This document shows positions 10,077-21,782 of a stretch of DNA of 64,000 nt, piece after piece (within the stretch, counting starts at the first letter, position 1; each line of letters starts with the position of its first letter). The DNA comes from Omphiscola glabra (taxonomy: Eukaryota; Mollusca; Gastropoda; Lymnaeidae): contig OZ024797.1 in assembly GCA_964017045.1 (NCBI GenBank), positions 17,515,863 through 17,579,862 of the forward strand. The letters run 5' to 3'. The notes below the pieces were generated by a model. It had not been told where the DNA came from, made no database searches, and worked only from the letters and a program-made list of their open reading frames with translations. Position numbers and translations under genes: made by a program.

Positions 10077-10866
10077 GGAACGAATGGAAAGTCGTGAGTG
10101 ATCTAAATAAACATAAACTAAAATGGCTAGGGCCCCAGTTGTGTTTTCAAACAACCCACGTTTAACACTAAAAACGACCAGTCGTCATTTAAATGGTGGA
10201 CTTAAAAATGCAATGCAAAACTGTTAAACTATAATTAGCCTACTTGCATGGAATAAATTTATACATTTAAAAAAATGAAATATACACAATTTTAAATTTA
10301 AAAGTTTTAAAAAAAATTAATTAATTAAACGTTTTGTTGGACATCCTGCAAGTGGCATCACAGAGCTATAATATATCTCTATGTCTATGAATGGCGCGGG
10401 GAAATTAAATGAACGAAATCCTTAATGGCAGAACAGGAAGTCCAACTATGACGTGTTTTGTTTTGTTTTAAATTTCTTTGATTAAATCTCTGATGGTGCC
10501 TTAACCTTTGCACTCCAGTATTGAATCTGTTCATGATAGCCGACTACCTCAGGGGTGGGCGAGATTCGTGTGCAGTAGGCCTCAAGGATTTTCAAAAAAT
10601 TGTATTTTTATTGTTTTATTATTTTATTTTTTTTAATCTTTTTTTTTTTTTTTTTTTGTGGCGAGCCACATGGATGGGTAATTTATATTATATTAAACTA
10701 AAAGCCGGTAGCGTCCCCAAATATTATTTCCACTACTAGTGGCACTACTATTTCAGTTTCAGATTGATGACTCCTTATTCTGAATACACAGAGACGTGTA
10801 AATTTAAAATTAAAAAAAATTAATAGAAATTTATTAAAGTATTTTAAAATTCGAATCAGGACCGTC
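10077..10866. other. Gene-free AT-rich stretch
   Basis: Nothing recognisable apart from T-rich runs near 10,610-10,660. Confidence 0.45.
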
Positions 10867-10867
10867 A

Positions 10868-11050
10868 CTTACTAGTCATGACTGTCACTATCGGTTCATG
10901 ACTGTCACGGTCGGTTCATGGCTGTCACTGTCGGTTCATGACTGTCACTGTCGGTTGATGACTGTCACTGTCGGTTCATGATTGTCACTGTCGGTTCATG
11001 ATTGTCACTGTCGGTTCATGACTGTCACTATCGGTTCATGACTGTCACTG
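10868..11050. repeat. Minisatellite, 20-bp unit, about 9 copies
   Basis: The unit ggttcatgactgtcactgtc repeats with single-base changes (atgattgtc, cactatcgg). Confidence 0.95.
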
Positions 11051-11199
11051 ACTTCCCCAGTTTACACACATTTGAACGTTTGGGGATCATAACCACACTA
11101 GTAATTTTATTATCCCAGTTGTTGTAAAAATGGTTTACATTACTAAATAATGGTTTATCTTTCTACATAATGTTTTATCTTAATTCATAATAGTTTACC

Positions 11200-13430
11200 T
11201 TTTTTATTACTATTATTATTAGTTGTTTTATATAGCGCAGTACCCCAGCCTAGGGCTGGGCTCACCGCGCTGTACATAAAAATATCAGCAAAAGGGACAT
11301 AATCGTGACAATAAAATAAAATTACATTTATGTAATAAAGAACAGCTGTATAGAAACAAAACAAAAAGAAATGCATATTCACCCCACCCACTCCAGAACT
11401 TTTACATGACAAGCCATGGACGGCAGCCAGCAGCATCGTTTATCGATCAGAAAGGGGGGGGGGGGGGTAATCAGTCGGGGTAGTAGAGCTTAAAGAGGTG
11501 TGTTTTGAGTGCAGTTTTTAAGGCCTGGGTGGTTGGAATATTGCGGACAGGGCCGGCCTTAGGCCACTGCAACCTATGCGGCCGCAGTGGGCCTCGCACT
11601 TTCATGGGCCCCGCCCCGAATTTATTTTGTAATACAAAATCTTAATTTTCACTTATTATCCTTATTCCTACCCAGACTGGGCCCGCGCAATCCGTTTCAC
11701 ATAGGGCCCCGCAATTGTTAGGGTCGGCCCTGATTGCGGATGTGTAGTGGCAGAGAATTCCATTGTTTGGGGGTGCAGAAAGAGAAAGATCTTTCCCCAT
11801 ATGTTTTAGTGCGTGTCTTGTGAGTGGACAGAATACGCGTGTCTGCGGAGGAGCGAAGCTGTCGAAGGGGTGAATAGATAGAAAGAAGTTCGTTAAGATA
11901 AGAAGGGCAGGAATCTGAGAAAAAGTTGTTACAGAGAACAGACAGCTTGTAATCAATCCGTGCTTGTACAGGGAGCCAACGAAGTGAGTGAAGTAGCAGC
12001 TGAGTTTTGAACCTTTTGTAGTTTTTCTATGAAGTGTTTTGGTGAACCTGACAGAAGAGAGTTGCAATAAGTCAAGCCGAGAGAGAACAAGAGCACAGAC
12101 TATGATTTTTGTTGCGCTAACTGTGAGGTAGTCACGGATGGAGCTGATCTGAATGAGATCGGTATGTGCAGAACGACAAATGTGAGAGATATGTTTATCG
12201 AGAGACATGTTGTTAGGAAAAAAATAACCAAGATCCCTAGCAGAGGATGTTAACTGTATTTCGGTGTTACCTACTTGAAATGTGTTGGGGAGAGTTGAGG
12301 TAGAGGATGATTTGTGATTGTGAATGAGAGGTGATTCCGTTTCGTCATCATTTAGCTTCAACTTGCTGAGTGTCATACATGACTTGACATAATCATTGCT
12401 CCCCCGCAAAGTCTGGACAGCGGAATCGACAAGAGAGGGATGGGTATGCTTGAATAGCTGCGTGTCATCTGCGAATGACTGGCTCTCCACAGCATGCCTC
12501 CCAAGCAAGACGAGCAGTGGCCTGGTATACATTGTGAATAGAACCGGGCCCAAAACTGACCCCTGTGGCAAATCGTACAACAAAATCAACACTGCCGGAG
12601 AGACAGTCATCGACAGCGTTCGCCTGCGTTCTATCGGAGAGGTAGGACCTAAACCCAGCCAAAACCGAACAAGAAATAAAAAAATAATTTTCAAGGGGTT
12701 TGTAAATGGTTCCATGGTCACCAGTGTCAAAGGCCGCACTGAGATCTAAGAAAATCAGGATGGAGACATTACCGCTGTCCAATGCGAGCAAGAGGTCATT
12801 GCTGACTCACAAGAGAGCTGTCTCTGTGCTGTGGAAAGGTCTAAATGCTGACTGATTGTAGGACTGAGAGGAGAGTGGTCGTTTAAGTAAGCAAAAAGTT
12901 GTTTTAGAACTAGTTTGTCAATGACTTTAGATAACAATGATAAGTTAGATACAGGTCTATAGTTGTTGTTTTTTTATTATTTACTTCAAAACCAGGCTTC
13001 TTAAGCAATGGTTTGATGACAGCTGTCTTACAAATAGATGGAACAGTGCCAGAAGACAAGCTTTCTTTGATTATGTGGGTTATCGTTGGGAGCAAATGAT
13101 CTAACGACTCAACCAACAGGGGGGTGGGGATGGGGTCCACAGAAAATGACGTAGGTTTAGATTTTAGAATAATATTTGTAACCTCTAGTTCTGAAACGCG
13201 TTTAAAAACATCGAAATGTGAACTAACACAAGAAGAAGAAGAAGGCAAATCTAGGGGGGGGGGGGAATATGTCAAGACAATCAAGCTCAGCGCCAATGTC
13301 AGCAACTTTGCTTGTAAAGAAATCACAGGAAATATCTGGTTGCTGGGGCGATGGAAATACTGAAGGAAGAGCAGTTCCTTTGTTACTCTGAGGTTGCTAC
13401 AAACATCAAACTGCCTGCTGGTTTTACCCA
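11200..13430 (-). pseudogene. CR1/L2-like non-LTR retrotransposon ORF2 remnant
   Basis: On the minus strand, in order: DIGAELDCLD-like linker, SVDPIPTPLLVESLDHLLP, TAVIKPLLKKPG, LSKVIDKLVLKQLFAYLND, GNVSILIFLDLSAAFDT, GFRSYLSDRT, PQGSVLGPVLF, FADDTQLF (catalytic Asp pair), LSKLKLNDDETE, and a C-terminus LPLHIRN / IPTTQALKTALKTHLFKLYY with its stop at 11,471-11,473. The GVPQGSVLGP and SAAFDT blocks are typical of the CR1/L2/jockey group. The endonuclease domain is missing (5' truncation near 13,430) and at least three frameshifts break the frame. The 3' tail at 11,200-11,300 ends in a TAATAATAATA-like run. A MITE at 11,548-11,732 splits the last coding segment. Confidence 0.9.
11548..11732. 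mobile_element. hAT-type MITE nested in a LINE, perfect 8-bp target duplication
   Basis: The ends are CAGGGCCGGCCTTAGGC and TAGGGTCGGCCCTG, inverted repeats. attgcgga flanks both sides (11,540-11,547 and 11,733-11,740). Removing the 185-bp element and one duplicate restores the LINE frame, reading NSLPLHIRNIPTTQAL on the minus strand, so the insertion is unambiguous and younger than the LINE. Confidence 0.93.
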
Positions 13431-14286
13431 TAATTATCTTTTGGCTAAAATACAAAGTCTTAACACGGCAAACATTGTGAATGACACGCAGAGGAATGGA
13501 TCTGCTTAAAAAAACCTTTACTACATAATGGTTTAACTTCATTACATAATGCAAACCCAAATACACGAATTTTAATTTTGAACTAATACTAATATAAATA
13601 TAATAAATTACCTTCATTTTTTATTTCAATCTGAACATGCATAATAATCTGCAGGCCAAAATAATCGGTGATCGGACCATTGGCTTATCCGTGAAACTAT
13701 ATAGTCTAAGCCCTGTCATATAGTTCAACGCTGCCATATATAGCCAAACCCTGTCAAGGTCCAATCCTACCATATAACAACCCTGCCATAGTCCGACCTG
13801 GGCATAGACAAACCAAAGCCAACCTATTTGCATGATGGTTTCGATAAATTAATTTCAAAGGTGAACCGTCTCTCTAAACACCGCCCGTCATTCTAGCGCC
13901 TTGTCGGCTGCTGTTGTGTGGACGGAAGTGTTGATCTGCGCGTTTAAATTAAAACAGTCGCATCATTGCAAAGTTATTGGTATGAAAAAAACAAAGGGAT
14001 CTTTTCTATAATTAATATTGAATGAATCACAATATTATCCGCACCCAGTCCACGCCCACAATGTTTGAGTTTAGTGACTACGTGTTTATCAGTTGGCCCT
14101 TATCACACAAGGGCAGTATCAGTGACAGTGACAGGTCAGATCCGGGTGGATTGTGAGAACAAAAGATTGCTGACTCAGTCCCAACTGGGCAGGTACAGGT
14201 AAATACCGTGATCCGGTAGTGATATTGAATTTGACGTTGGAAGTACACGTATTGGTATTTCATTTCCCCAAAATTTTGTCTGCTAA
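13431..14286. other. Gene-free stretch
   Basis: No coding, RNA or clear repeat structure found. A loose run of CCTGCCATA and CCTGTCATATA motifs at 13,710-13,800 may be an old tandem repeat. Confidence 0.4.
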
Positions 14287-14294
14287 ATTAAAGT

Positions 14295-14466
14295 CAATGG
14301 CGTAGCTAAGGTTAATACCACCTAGACGGGACAAGTATTTTGACGCCCCCTTCCACGAAAAAATATGTAAATGGCAGAAAATACCGTACTTCCATACTGC
14401 ATGTAAAGAAAATAAAAGTGCCACCCCGGTGAACCGTTCAACTCCCAACCCCTTCCTACGCCACTG
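14295..14466. mobile_element. MITE of the CAGTGGCGTAGC family
   Basis: The left end is CAATGGCGTAGCTAAGG and the right end CCTTCCTACGCCACTG, an inverted-repeat pair. The flanks attaaagt (14,287-14,294) and attcaagc (14,467-14,474) match at 6 of 8 positions, consistent with an aged 8-bp target duplication. No coding capacity. Confidence 0.75.
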
Positions 14467-14474
14467 ATTCAAGC

Positions 14475-15105
14475 TTGATTAAAATGCTCTGAAAAGACAG
14501 CATTGAAGTTGAAAGATTCGGAAAACCGAATTTTCTTTTCTCCCAAACATGGAATAATGTTCGCTATAATTATTGTACCAGGTGCCGTGTACAAAATATT
14601 AAATGTATGTAATAAATAATAATTTCGAAGTTTACACAACTCCGACAAGAGAGTTGAAGTTGCATGTGGGAAATCTGTAATAACAATTGCAAGTCGTCTA
14701 ACTAAAAAATACAAAGTTCAGAAAAAGTTGGGGGGTTTTAAATATTAAATTCACGTACCAGTACGTTGTTTATTCTTGGCCCTTGAAGTAGGGTTGACCT
14801 AGGTAACTGGATTAACCTTATCAAAAATTTGTTTTTCTTCCCCCAAGTTATAGTTCCTGTTTCTTATCAAACTTTTTATGTTGATTCCTCTGTTAAACAA
14901 TGGTGTGTACCTTTAAAATTAATATTATTAAAAGAAAACATAATTTTATTTTTAAAAAGCAAGTTGGAAAAAAAAGGGGGGGAGGGGTGAGGATTTAGCT
15001 TTCGGGGGTGGGGTGGGTTGGTGGTCCAACAGTTTTAAATATAACCAATATTGTTTTCTTAGCACTACAAATGGTTTTGCCATGTTGTACTAAGTACGCC
15101 TCAAA
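14475..15105. other. Gene-free stretch
   Basis: Nothing recognised. A G-rich patch lies at about 14,970-15,025. Confidence 0.4.
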
Positions 15106-15109
15106 ATGC

Positions 15110-15455
15110 GGCAGTGGCATTAGGTGACAGTTGGGTACCATTCATTGGCAGTAGGTGACGGGTGGGTACCATTCAGTGGCAGTAGGTGACAGTTGGATAC
15201 CATTCAGTGGCAGTAGGTGACAGTTGGGTACCATTCAGTGGCAGTAGGTTACAGTTGGGTACCATTCAGTGGCAGTAGGTTACAGTTGGGTACCATTCAG
15301 TGGCGGTAGGGGACAGTTGGGTACCATTCAGTGGTACCAGGTGACAGTTGGGTACCATTCAGTGGTACCAGGTGACAGCTGGGTACCATTCAGTGGTGAC
15401 AGTTGGTTACCATTCAGTGGCAGTAAGTGACAGTTGGATACCATTCAGTGGCAGT
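15110..15455. repeat. Minisatellite, 31-bp unit, about 11 copies
   Basis: The motif acagttgggtaccattcagt with ggcagtaggtg recurs at 31-bp spacing. One unit is shortened and two carry the variant ggtaccaggtg. Confidence 0.95.
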
Positions 15456-15569
15456 TACGATGTTCAGGACCCCTTTAATGTTTTTATCCACTATTATTTG
15501 TGTAATCCATAATAATTGATTGACTGCATTTAATCCAGTCGTCCAACTGTTTGAAACTTATGTCTGGTC

Positions 15570-17220
15570 CAGGGCTGCCACTCACTTTTTTAAAATTTCC
15601 CAAGATTTTGTCAAGATATTTCCCAAGATCATAAAAATATATAAGAGTTTGTTTTTTTAAAGGGTTTTTCTATGTAATTAATGCAATTATAGATTGAATT
15701 AATGTCTCTGAAATACATGGTACAGTAATTGACTGAAATTTATTTAATAAGGTATTTTTAAAAAAAAATTATCACATAGAAGAAATAAACAATTTGTTTG
15801 TGGGAATTTTTAAAATAAATTTATGATGCAAAATGTTAATACACACTGGATTTAGGCTACTAAATGTTTTCTAAACTCTTTATTTATGCATTTCAATAAT
15901 TATTTCGTCTGATATTATAAAGATTTACTATGAACTAAATTCTTCTTCTTCTTCAATCTCTGCGGACAGGGGGAGAGTTTCATTTATTTCTTTTAGAGTA
16001 CTAACCCTTTTCTTATATCTTTTGTGAACTGACCCATCTCCAACACTTCTTATTAAAGTTTCCTTTGGGATACAGTTAGTAGGACTGCAAGTCATGCTAC
16101 ATCTATTTGGATGCTTTTTTGCAAGAATTCTATCTCAAACTGAGTTTGTTTTTAAAGAATTAGTTATTTTTGTTTTAAGGCAATTAATCTGTGAGAAGAT
16201 TGTTTCTACCCATGCGGAGGAATGTGGTAAAACTGTCAAGTGTTTCATGAAATGAAATAATATTTTTTTTAATCTTTTGATTTAGACCGTCGCTGTTTGT
16301 TCATCTTCTTTGGTTTTTTTTTAAATTTGAATAAACTGACTTATGCTATGTGTAGACTTGCAATTTCAAAATTATGTTTATGTTTCATGAGTGTTTATGA
16401 TTCATTAATGACCTCAGGAGCTATTTGCATTTCACATTGTGAATTTGCAACATTAGCAAAAGCTAGAATCCGCATTGTCCTTGTCCTGCTGTAGCCAGTT
16501 CTTGAATTCAGGATCTTTAAGCCATTCTAAGTTAAAACTTTGATTATAACATTTAACTTTTTGCTTTGATTTTTCCAGTTCTGGTGAATCCATACCTCAC
16601 GTTCACTCTTCGGCTCGTAAATGTTTCGTATGGTTGTTAATGTCTAATACCCTAATGATAAAGTTTCCGAGCCTACTGCCCCCACCCCCCACAAATTTTA
16701 TATTAATTGGCTATATTGATTTCCTTTGAGATTTTAACATTTATAATCAGTTTATTTATTGTTGAGACTGTCCTATGCATATGGTGTACACGGGTAATTT
16801 GATCAACATTCAACACATGGATATAATTTGTAAATCTTCAACGCAAAAAAAATATTAAAAATGTAATTGTATTTCTTTAATTATTAACTTTTTAATACTT
16901 TACAATATTAACTTTAATTTCGGAAGATTTCTTTTTTTTTTATTTATGAGTGGTTTTAAAAAGTAAAACCATTCGTTATGCAGAAAAGAATTAAAACAAT
17001 TAATTTTTTCCTTGTTACTTTAAAAATAATTTTGCTTAATTTTTAACTTTAATTTTTATCACATAAATTGTTTACGTTTTTTCCAGATATTTAAATAAAA
17101 ATCTTCCCCTGTTAAGATTTCCCAAGGTTTTGCCTGATTTTCAAAATTATTCCCCATATCCCAATGGGGGTCGTGAATTCCCAAGATCTTGGGAAATTTC
17201 CCAAGGTGTGGTAGCCTCTG
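15570..17220 (-). mobile_element. hAT element, internally deleted, with transposase remnants
   Basis: The left end CAGGGCTGCCACTC and right end GTGGTAGCCTCTG form imperfect inverted repeats, with TTTCCCAAGAT-type subterminal motifs at both ends. On the minus strand, from ATG at 16,593-16,591, it reads MDSPELEKSKQK, then QSFNLEWLKDPEFKNWLQQD and a damaged Cys-rich zinc-finger segment. After a run of stops comes LPHSSAWVETIFSQINCLKT, the signature start of the hAT C-terminal dimerisation domain. Most of the catalytic core between the two is absent, so this is a deletion derivative. TCTGGTC occurs at both junctions, but its register with the ends is ambiguous. Confidence 0.75.
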
Positions 17221-18150
17221 GTCACCATCATACAGACGAACATTGACTTTATGTTCTAGGTCGTCGTGACTGTGGACACCAGTAATTGATGAAATATCTG
17301 TCGTTAAGGCTGACCTTAACATTCTTTCCAATAACACAGGAGGTGGTACAACACGGGAGGTGGTACAACACAGGATGTGCTACATCATAGGAGGGGGTAC
17401 GATTTAAAAAGTAAAAAAACAAACAATTATTGGACTTTGAATCAAGACCATCCCTAAATAAATTAATTGTGTAAGCGCGTGTCACTGCGTGTGTGTCAGT
17501 GTTAATCTATCAGTGTTTGAGTTGTTCCTAAAATCTGAGTTATGTTTCCTGTTGCACGGATCTGTGTTGTATTTCACCATCTAGCCTCCCCCCCCCCCTT
17601 TCCCCCTTTCCCGATTGCACACACACATGACGCATGTTTTCGGGTAACTCCACTAAAGTATGTAAATAACCCCCTTTAATTAACTGTCTCATTTCCTTGA
17701 AAGTTTTTTTTTTTTTTTTTATTAAACTGAACTTTTCATTGTCATTTCTTGCTTTTCTTCCCCTAACTAATTTTCCACGTATGGGATCACGTGACTCACA
17801 CCAAAGACCCCTTAAAACAATAATCAATTATTTTAAAAAAAACTATTAACAACGAAACAATATTCAAACATTTATGATTAACACCGTGCACAGAGGTTAT
17901 ACTCAGTGAAGGCGTTTGAACGCTAGCCAACCACAATCGATAAGTCCAGGTCTTATTAAGTTTGAACGCTAGCCAACCACAATCGATAAGTCCAGGTCTT
18001 ATCGAGCACATTGGACATATTTTTTCATGTTTGAAGCTGATAATATTTTATATAGCCAACCTCATGTACTTGAATTTTTCATTTGTGTAATCAGGGCTGG
18101 CGTTTGGCGGGTACGATGTGTGACCGTCATTCAAGTGCAAAATTGGACTG
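17221..18150. other. Gene-free stretch with a 43-bp direct duplication
   Basis: No gene is seen. gtttgaacgctagccaacca and the following bases occur twice, at about 17,908-17,950 and 17,961-18,003. A C run (17,587-17,600) and a T run (17,705-17,720) are present. Confidence 0.5.
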
Positions 18151-18154
18151 ATAT

Positions 18155-18270
18155 AGATATCTCCTTTTGAGATATCTCCTTTTGAGATATCTCCTTTTGA
18201 GATATCCTTTTGAGATATCTCCTTTTGAGATATCTCCTTTTGAGATATCTCCTTTTGAGATATCTCCTTT
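18155..18270. repeat. Minisatellite, 15-bp unit, about 8 copies
   Basis: The unit gagatatctcctttt repeats. Each copy contains the palindrome agatatct. Confidence 0.95.
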
Positions 18271-18487
18271 TCTCCTCAATCATCATTCTAGTTTAAGTGA
18301 CAATAAGAATTTGTTCACACACCATTCATACGAACCCCTAGCGCCCAGTCCAGTGTGTAGTCAATTGGAGGGTTTCATAAAAAATAAAGAACATCCACAT
18401 ACTGTATAAAATGCCAACAAATGTAATGTTCTTGGCGTATGAATTTGAAAATTAAACATCATTCCACCCACACAACCCCCCCCCCCC

Positions 18488-18639
18488 CAGTGGCGTAGCG
18501 AGCTTAACTCGCGCCCGGGGCACAATACCTTTTTAGCGCCCCCTATTCGAAAACCATACAATATTATAGTAAAATATACCATTTGGCGCCCCTTTGTGAG
18601 TAGCGCCCGGGGCATGATGCCCCCCTCACTACGCCACTG
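18488..18639. mobile_element. MITE of the CAGTGGCGTAGC family inside a C run
   Basis: The ends CAGTGGCGTAGCGAG and CTCACTACGCCACTG are near-perfect inverted repeats, and GCGCCC blocks lie inside both. C runs flank both sides, consistent with insertion into a poly-C tract, so a target duplication cannot be read. Confidence 0.85.
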
Positions 18640-18815
18640 CCCCCCCCCCCAAAAAAAAAACACAAAAAACCTTATCGTGAAGAGTTTAGCTATATTCCCC
18701 CCACCCCACATTACCAAAAAAAAAAAAAATAATAAAAATCGTATTATTCCTTTGTACCATGTCCATCTAGCTTTATCATTAACTCAAGTCGTGTCTTCTC
18801 TAACGCACATTATAA

Positions 18816-18995
18816 AGTATAGGGCTCTACAGCTATATGGCTCTACAGGTATAGTGTTTTACAGTTATAGGGTTCTACAGCTATAGGGTTCTACAGCTAT
18901 AGGGTTCTACAGCTATAGGTTTCTACAGCTATAGGGTTCTACAGCTATATGGTTCTACAGCTATAGGTTTCTACAGCTATAGGATTCTACAGTTA
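18816..18995. repeat. Minisatellite, 15-bp unit, about 12 copies
   Basis: The unit ggttctacagctata repeats with minor variants (ggctct, ggtttct, ggattct). Confidence 0.95.
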
Positions 18996-19635
18996 ATTAA
19001 ACCGACAAAATGAGACAGGCGCGTACGGTCATTGAGAGGCTCCATATCTGCACAAATGTAGTGACCACATCGATGTGACATCACCATGGTCATTCATACG
19101 TTTTATTGGTATTCATCCCATGAAACATTTTCTAATAACACCCCAAGTTTTATCACGTGACTACTGCTTGGTCACTCTGTTCGATCTACAGCAAGACTGG
19201 GTCAGGAAATCACAAAACCTCTAATTTAATAAATTTGCTTGCTACACGGGAAAGGGGTGCGGCCAAAACAGCCAAATAAAATGCATGCGGTTAATTAAGT
19301 ATTCCAAAGAGGTACAATAAGAATATCTATTTCCCGATTCTATCCAAAAAGAGCTCTCCCGTTGCCATGACAACAGAAAGTTTAAAATTTTGTTTGAAAT
19401 ACTCGGCAGTGCTCACGATTAATTTCATGATTGTTATTTTTTTTTTCTGTTAAACTTTCACATTACAAAATGTATTCTGATAGCAAGATAAAAACACACA
19501 CACACAAACCCACCTTCAGGCGCCAAGGTGAAGGTTACGATTGTCCCAATTGGCCAAAAAGACAAATAACTATCAACTTAATTCACTAAGTGCGCTGACT
19601 ATTGTATTGGAATTATTTCCTTTTGTACCAGTAAA
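18996..19635. other. Gene-free stretch
   Basis: No supported feature other than a short CA-rich run near 19,495. Confidence 0.4.
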
Positions 19636-19639
19636 ATAG

Positions 19640-20165
19640 ATATGAGATATAGACTATGTGAGATATAGACTATGAGATAAATACTATATGAAATATAGAC
19701 TATATGAGATATAGACTATATGAGATATAGACTTTATGAGATATAGAATTTATGAGATATAGACTATATGAGATATAGACTTTATGAGATATAGACTATA
19801 TGAGATATAGACTATGTGAGATATAGACTATAAGATAAATAATATATGAGATAAAGACTATATGAGATATAGACTTTATGAGATAGACTATATGAGATAT
19901 AGACTATAAGAGATATAGACTATATGAGATATAGACTTTATGAAATATAGACTTGATATAGAATTTATGAGACATAGACTATTTGAGATATAGACTATAT
20001 GAGATATAGACTATTTAAGATATAGACTATATGAGATGTAGACTAGATATAGAATTTATGAGATATAGACTTGATATAGAATTTATGAGATATAGACTAT
20101 TTGAGATATAGACTATTTAAGATATAGTCTATATGAGATATAAACTATAAGAGATATAAACTAGA
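19640..20165. repeat. AT-rich minisatellite, 15-16 bp unit
   Basis: About 32 copies of tatgagatatagact with length and sequence variants, including shortened agactt/gatatagaattt units. Less homogeneous than the neighbouring arrays. Confidence 0.9.
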
Positions 20166-20734
20166 TTTCATATATCTAATAGAAAATTATAACTTGTTTT
20201 TTCATGCCAAGAAAGTAGTTGTCCTTGACACTGTTTTGTCTGGCTGAGATTTGGTGGAGAAACCTTCTTACAGACCTATTATTCCCTTCTATTTACAAGC
20301 TTTATCGCCCAAGTCTGTGTCTCTGCGTAGATCAATGTGAAGGCTTTTCCCCAGTGTTATCTCCAAATGAATATCTGAATGTTATCAAACCGTTCTACAA
20401 GGAATACATTTATCAAACGTGTCTACTATAGCATTACATATCTGCATTATACTCAAGGGAAATTGATTTGGTGAGAACACAATGGCACCTACAACACGTG
20501 TTAAGTACACGGCACTGAGTTCATGTACAGTTACATCTTATAAAGCCTATATAAATATATTGGTCAGTTTGGATGAAATGGGTTAAATAGTGGATTAATC
20601 AACATACATTTGTTAAATAATAGAAAATGGAAGACCATGAAATTTAATTACGAGTTTTATTAACAGTTTAATTTTCTCTTTTATATATCATCACTCTTTA
20701 GTCTTTGGTGTGTTCTTACTCCTTTATGTATTAA
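20166..20734. other. Gene-free stretch
   Basis: No supported feature. The 70-codon open frame at 20,219 has no recognisable family or splice context. Confidence 0.4.
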
Positions 20735-21160
20735 CATCCTCTTATGTATCAACATTCTCTTTTGTATCCACATTCTCTTATGTATCCACATCCTCTTATG
20801 TATCAACATTCTCTTATGTATCCACATTCTCTTATGTATCCATATTCTCTTATGTATCAACATTCTCTTATGTATCCACATTCTCTTATGTATCCACATT
20901 CTCTTATGTATCCACATTCTCTTATGTATCCATATTCTCTTATGTATCAACATTCTCTTATGTATCCACATTCTCTTATGTATCCACATTCTCTTATGTA
21001 TCCACATTCTCTTATGTATCAACATTCTCTTATGTATCAACATTCTCTTATGTATCCACATTCTCTTATGTATCCATATTCTCTTATGTATCAACATTCT
21101 CTTATGTATCCACATTCTCTTATGTATCCATATTCTCTTATGTATCCACATTCTCTGATA
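20735..21160. repeat. Minisatellite, 18-bp unit, about 23 copies
   Basis: The unit tctcttatgtatccacat repeats with ccaca, caaca and ccata variants. The 18-bp length leaves open frames on both strands (YVSTFS on plus, MWIHKR on minus) that are artefacts of the period. It lies just upstream of the first galectin gene. Confidence 0.95.
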
Positions 21161-21234
21161 CAGGTTACCCTTACTCAGGTATGTATTTCCACTCATTAAT
21201 ACATTCAAGCTCTCTTCGTTATCCACATCTACGC

Positions 21235-21455
21235 TCGCATGTATCCATGACAGTTTCTCTTGTATCCATGACATTGGCTCTTTTGTCCATAACATTGACT
21301 CTTGTATCCATAGCATTGGCCTTTGTATCCATATCATTGGCTCTTGTATCCATAACATTGGCTCTTGTATCCATAGCATTGGCCTTTGTATCCATATCAT
21401 TGGCTCTTGTATCCACTAAATTGGCTCTTGTATCCATATCATTGGCTCTTGTGTA
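21235..21455. repeat. Minisatellite, 21-bp unit, about 10 copies
   Basis: The unit ttggctcttgtatccatagc plus a repeats with a/t changes. It shares tgtatcca with the adjoining 18-bp array, so the two may have a common origin. Confidence 0.9.
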
Positions 21456-21541
21456 TGTTCGCACTTGTTTGTATCCATGTGTCTATTAGTAATAGTTGTC
21501 CAGCACAGTATTTGTTTAACGTACCAGTCAGTCACCGCACC

Positions 21542-21544
<3 letters not shown>

Positions 21545-21573
<29 letters not shown>
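21545..21573. repeat. (CA)n microsatellite
   Basis: About 14 CA dinucleotides. Confidence 0.95.
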
Positions 21574-21574
<1 letters not shown>

Positions 21575-21759
21575 CGTATCACATATGCTACATCCTTGTG
21601 TTTATAATGAGTGGACATGTGTCACGAACACCATTCAACCCTTACCCCCCCCCCCCCACACACTACCTACCTCTCCCCTTTTCCGTTGAGATTTAGTCAA
21701 TGATAAACTTTCAGTTGAGCTAACTGCTGACATATTCTCTTCTGCTCCTACCACTTCAG

Positions 21760-21782
21760 ACTAAAAGACACCGGCTCTCAGC
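21760..21782 (+). other. 5' UTR part of galectin copy 1 start exon
   Basis: A pyrimidine-rich tract ending ccacttcag (AG at 21,758-21,759) precedes 23 nt and then the ATG. This implies that transcription starts further upstream and a 5' UTR intron is removed. The upstream exon could not be located. Confidence 0.5.

Noticed and set aside
12396..12749. Plus-strand 117-codon open frame
   Set aside because: It is the antisense shadow of the LINE reverse transcriptase on the minus strand.
20681..21489. Open frames of about 240-260 codons on both strands
   Set aside because: 18-bp and 21-bp minisatellites stay open in all frames. No splice context or non-repeat protein sequence supports a gene.
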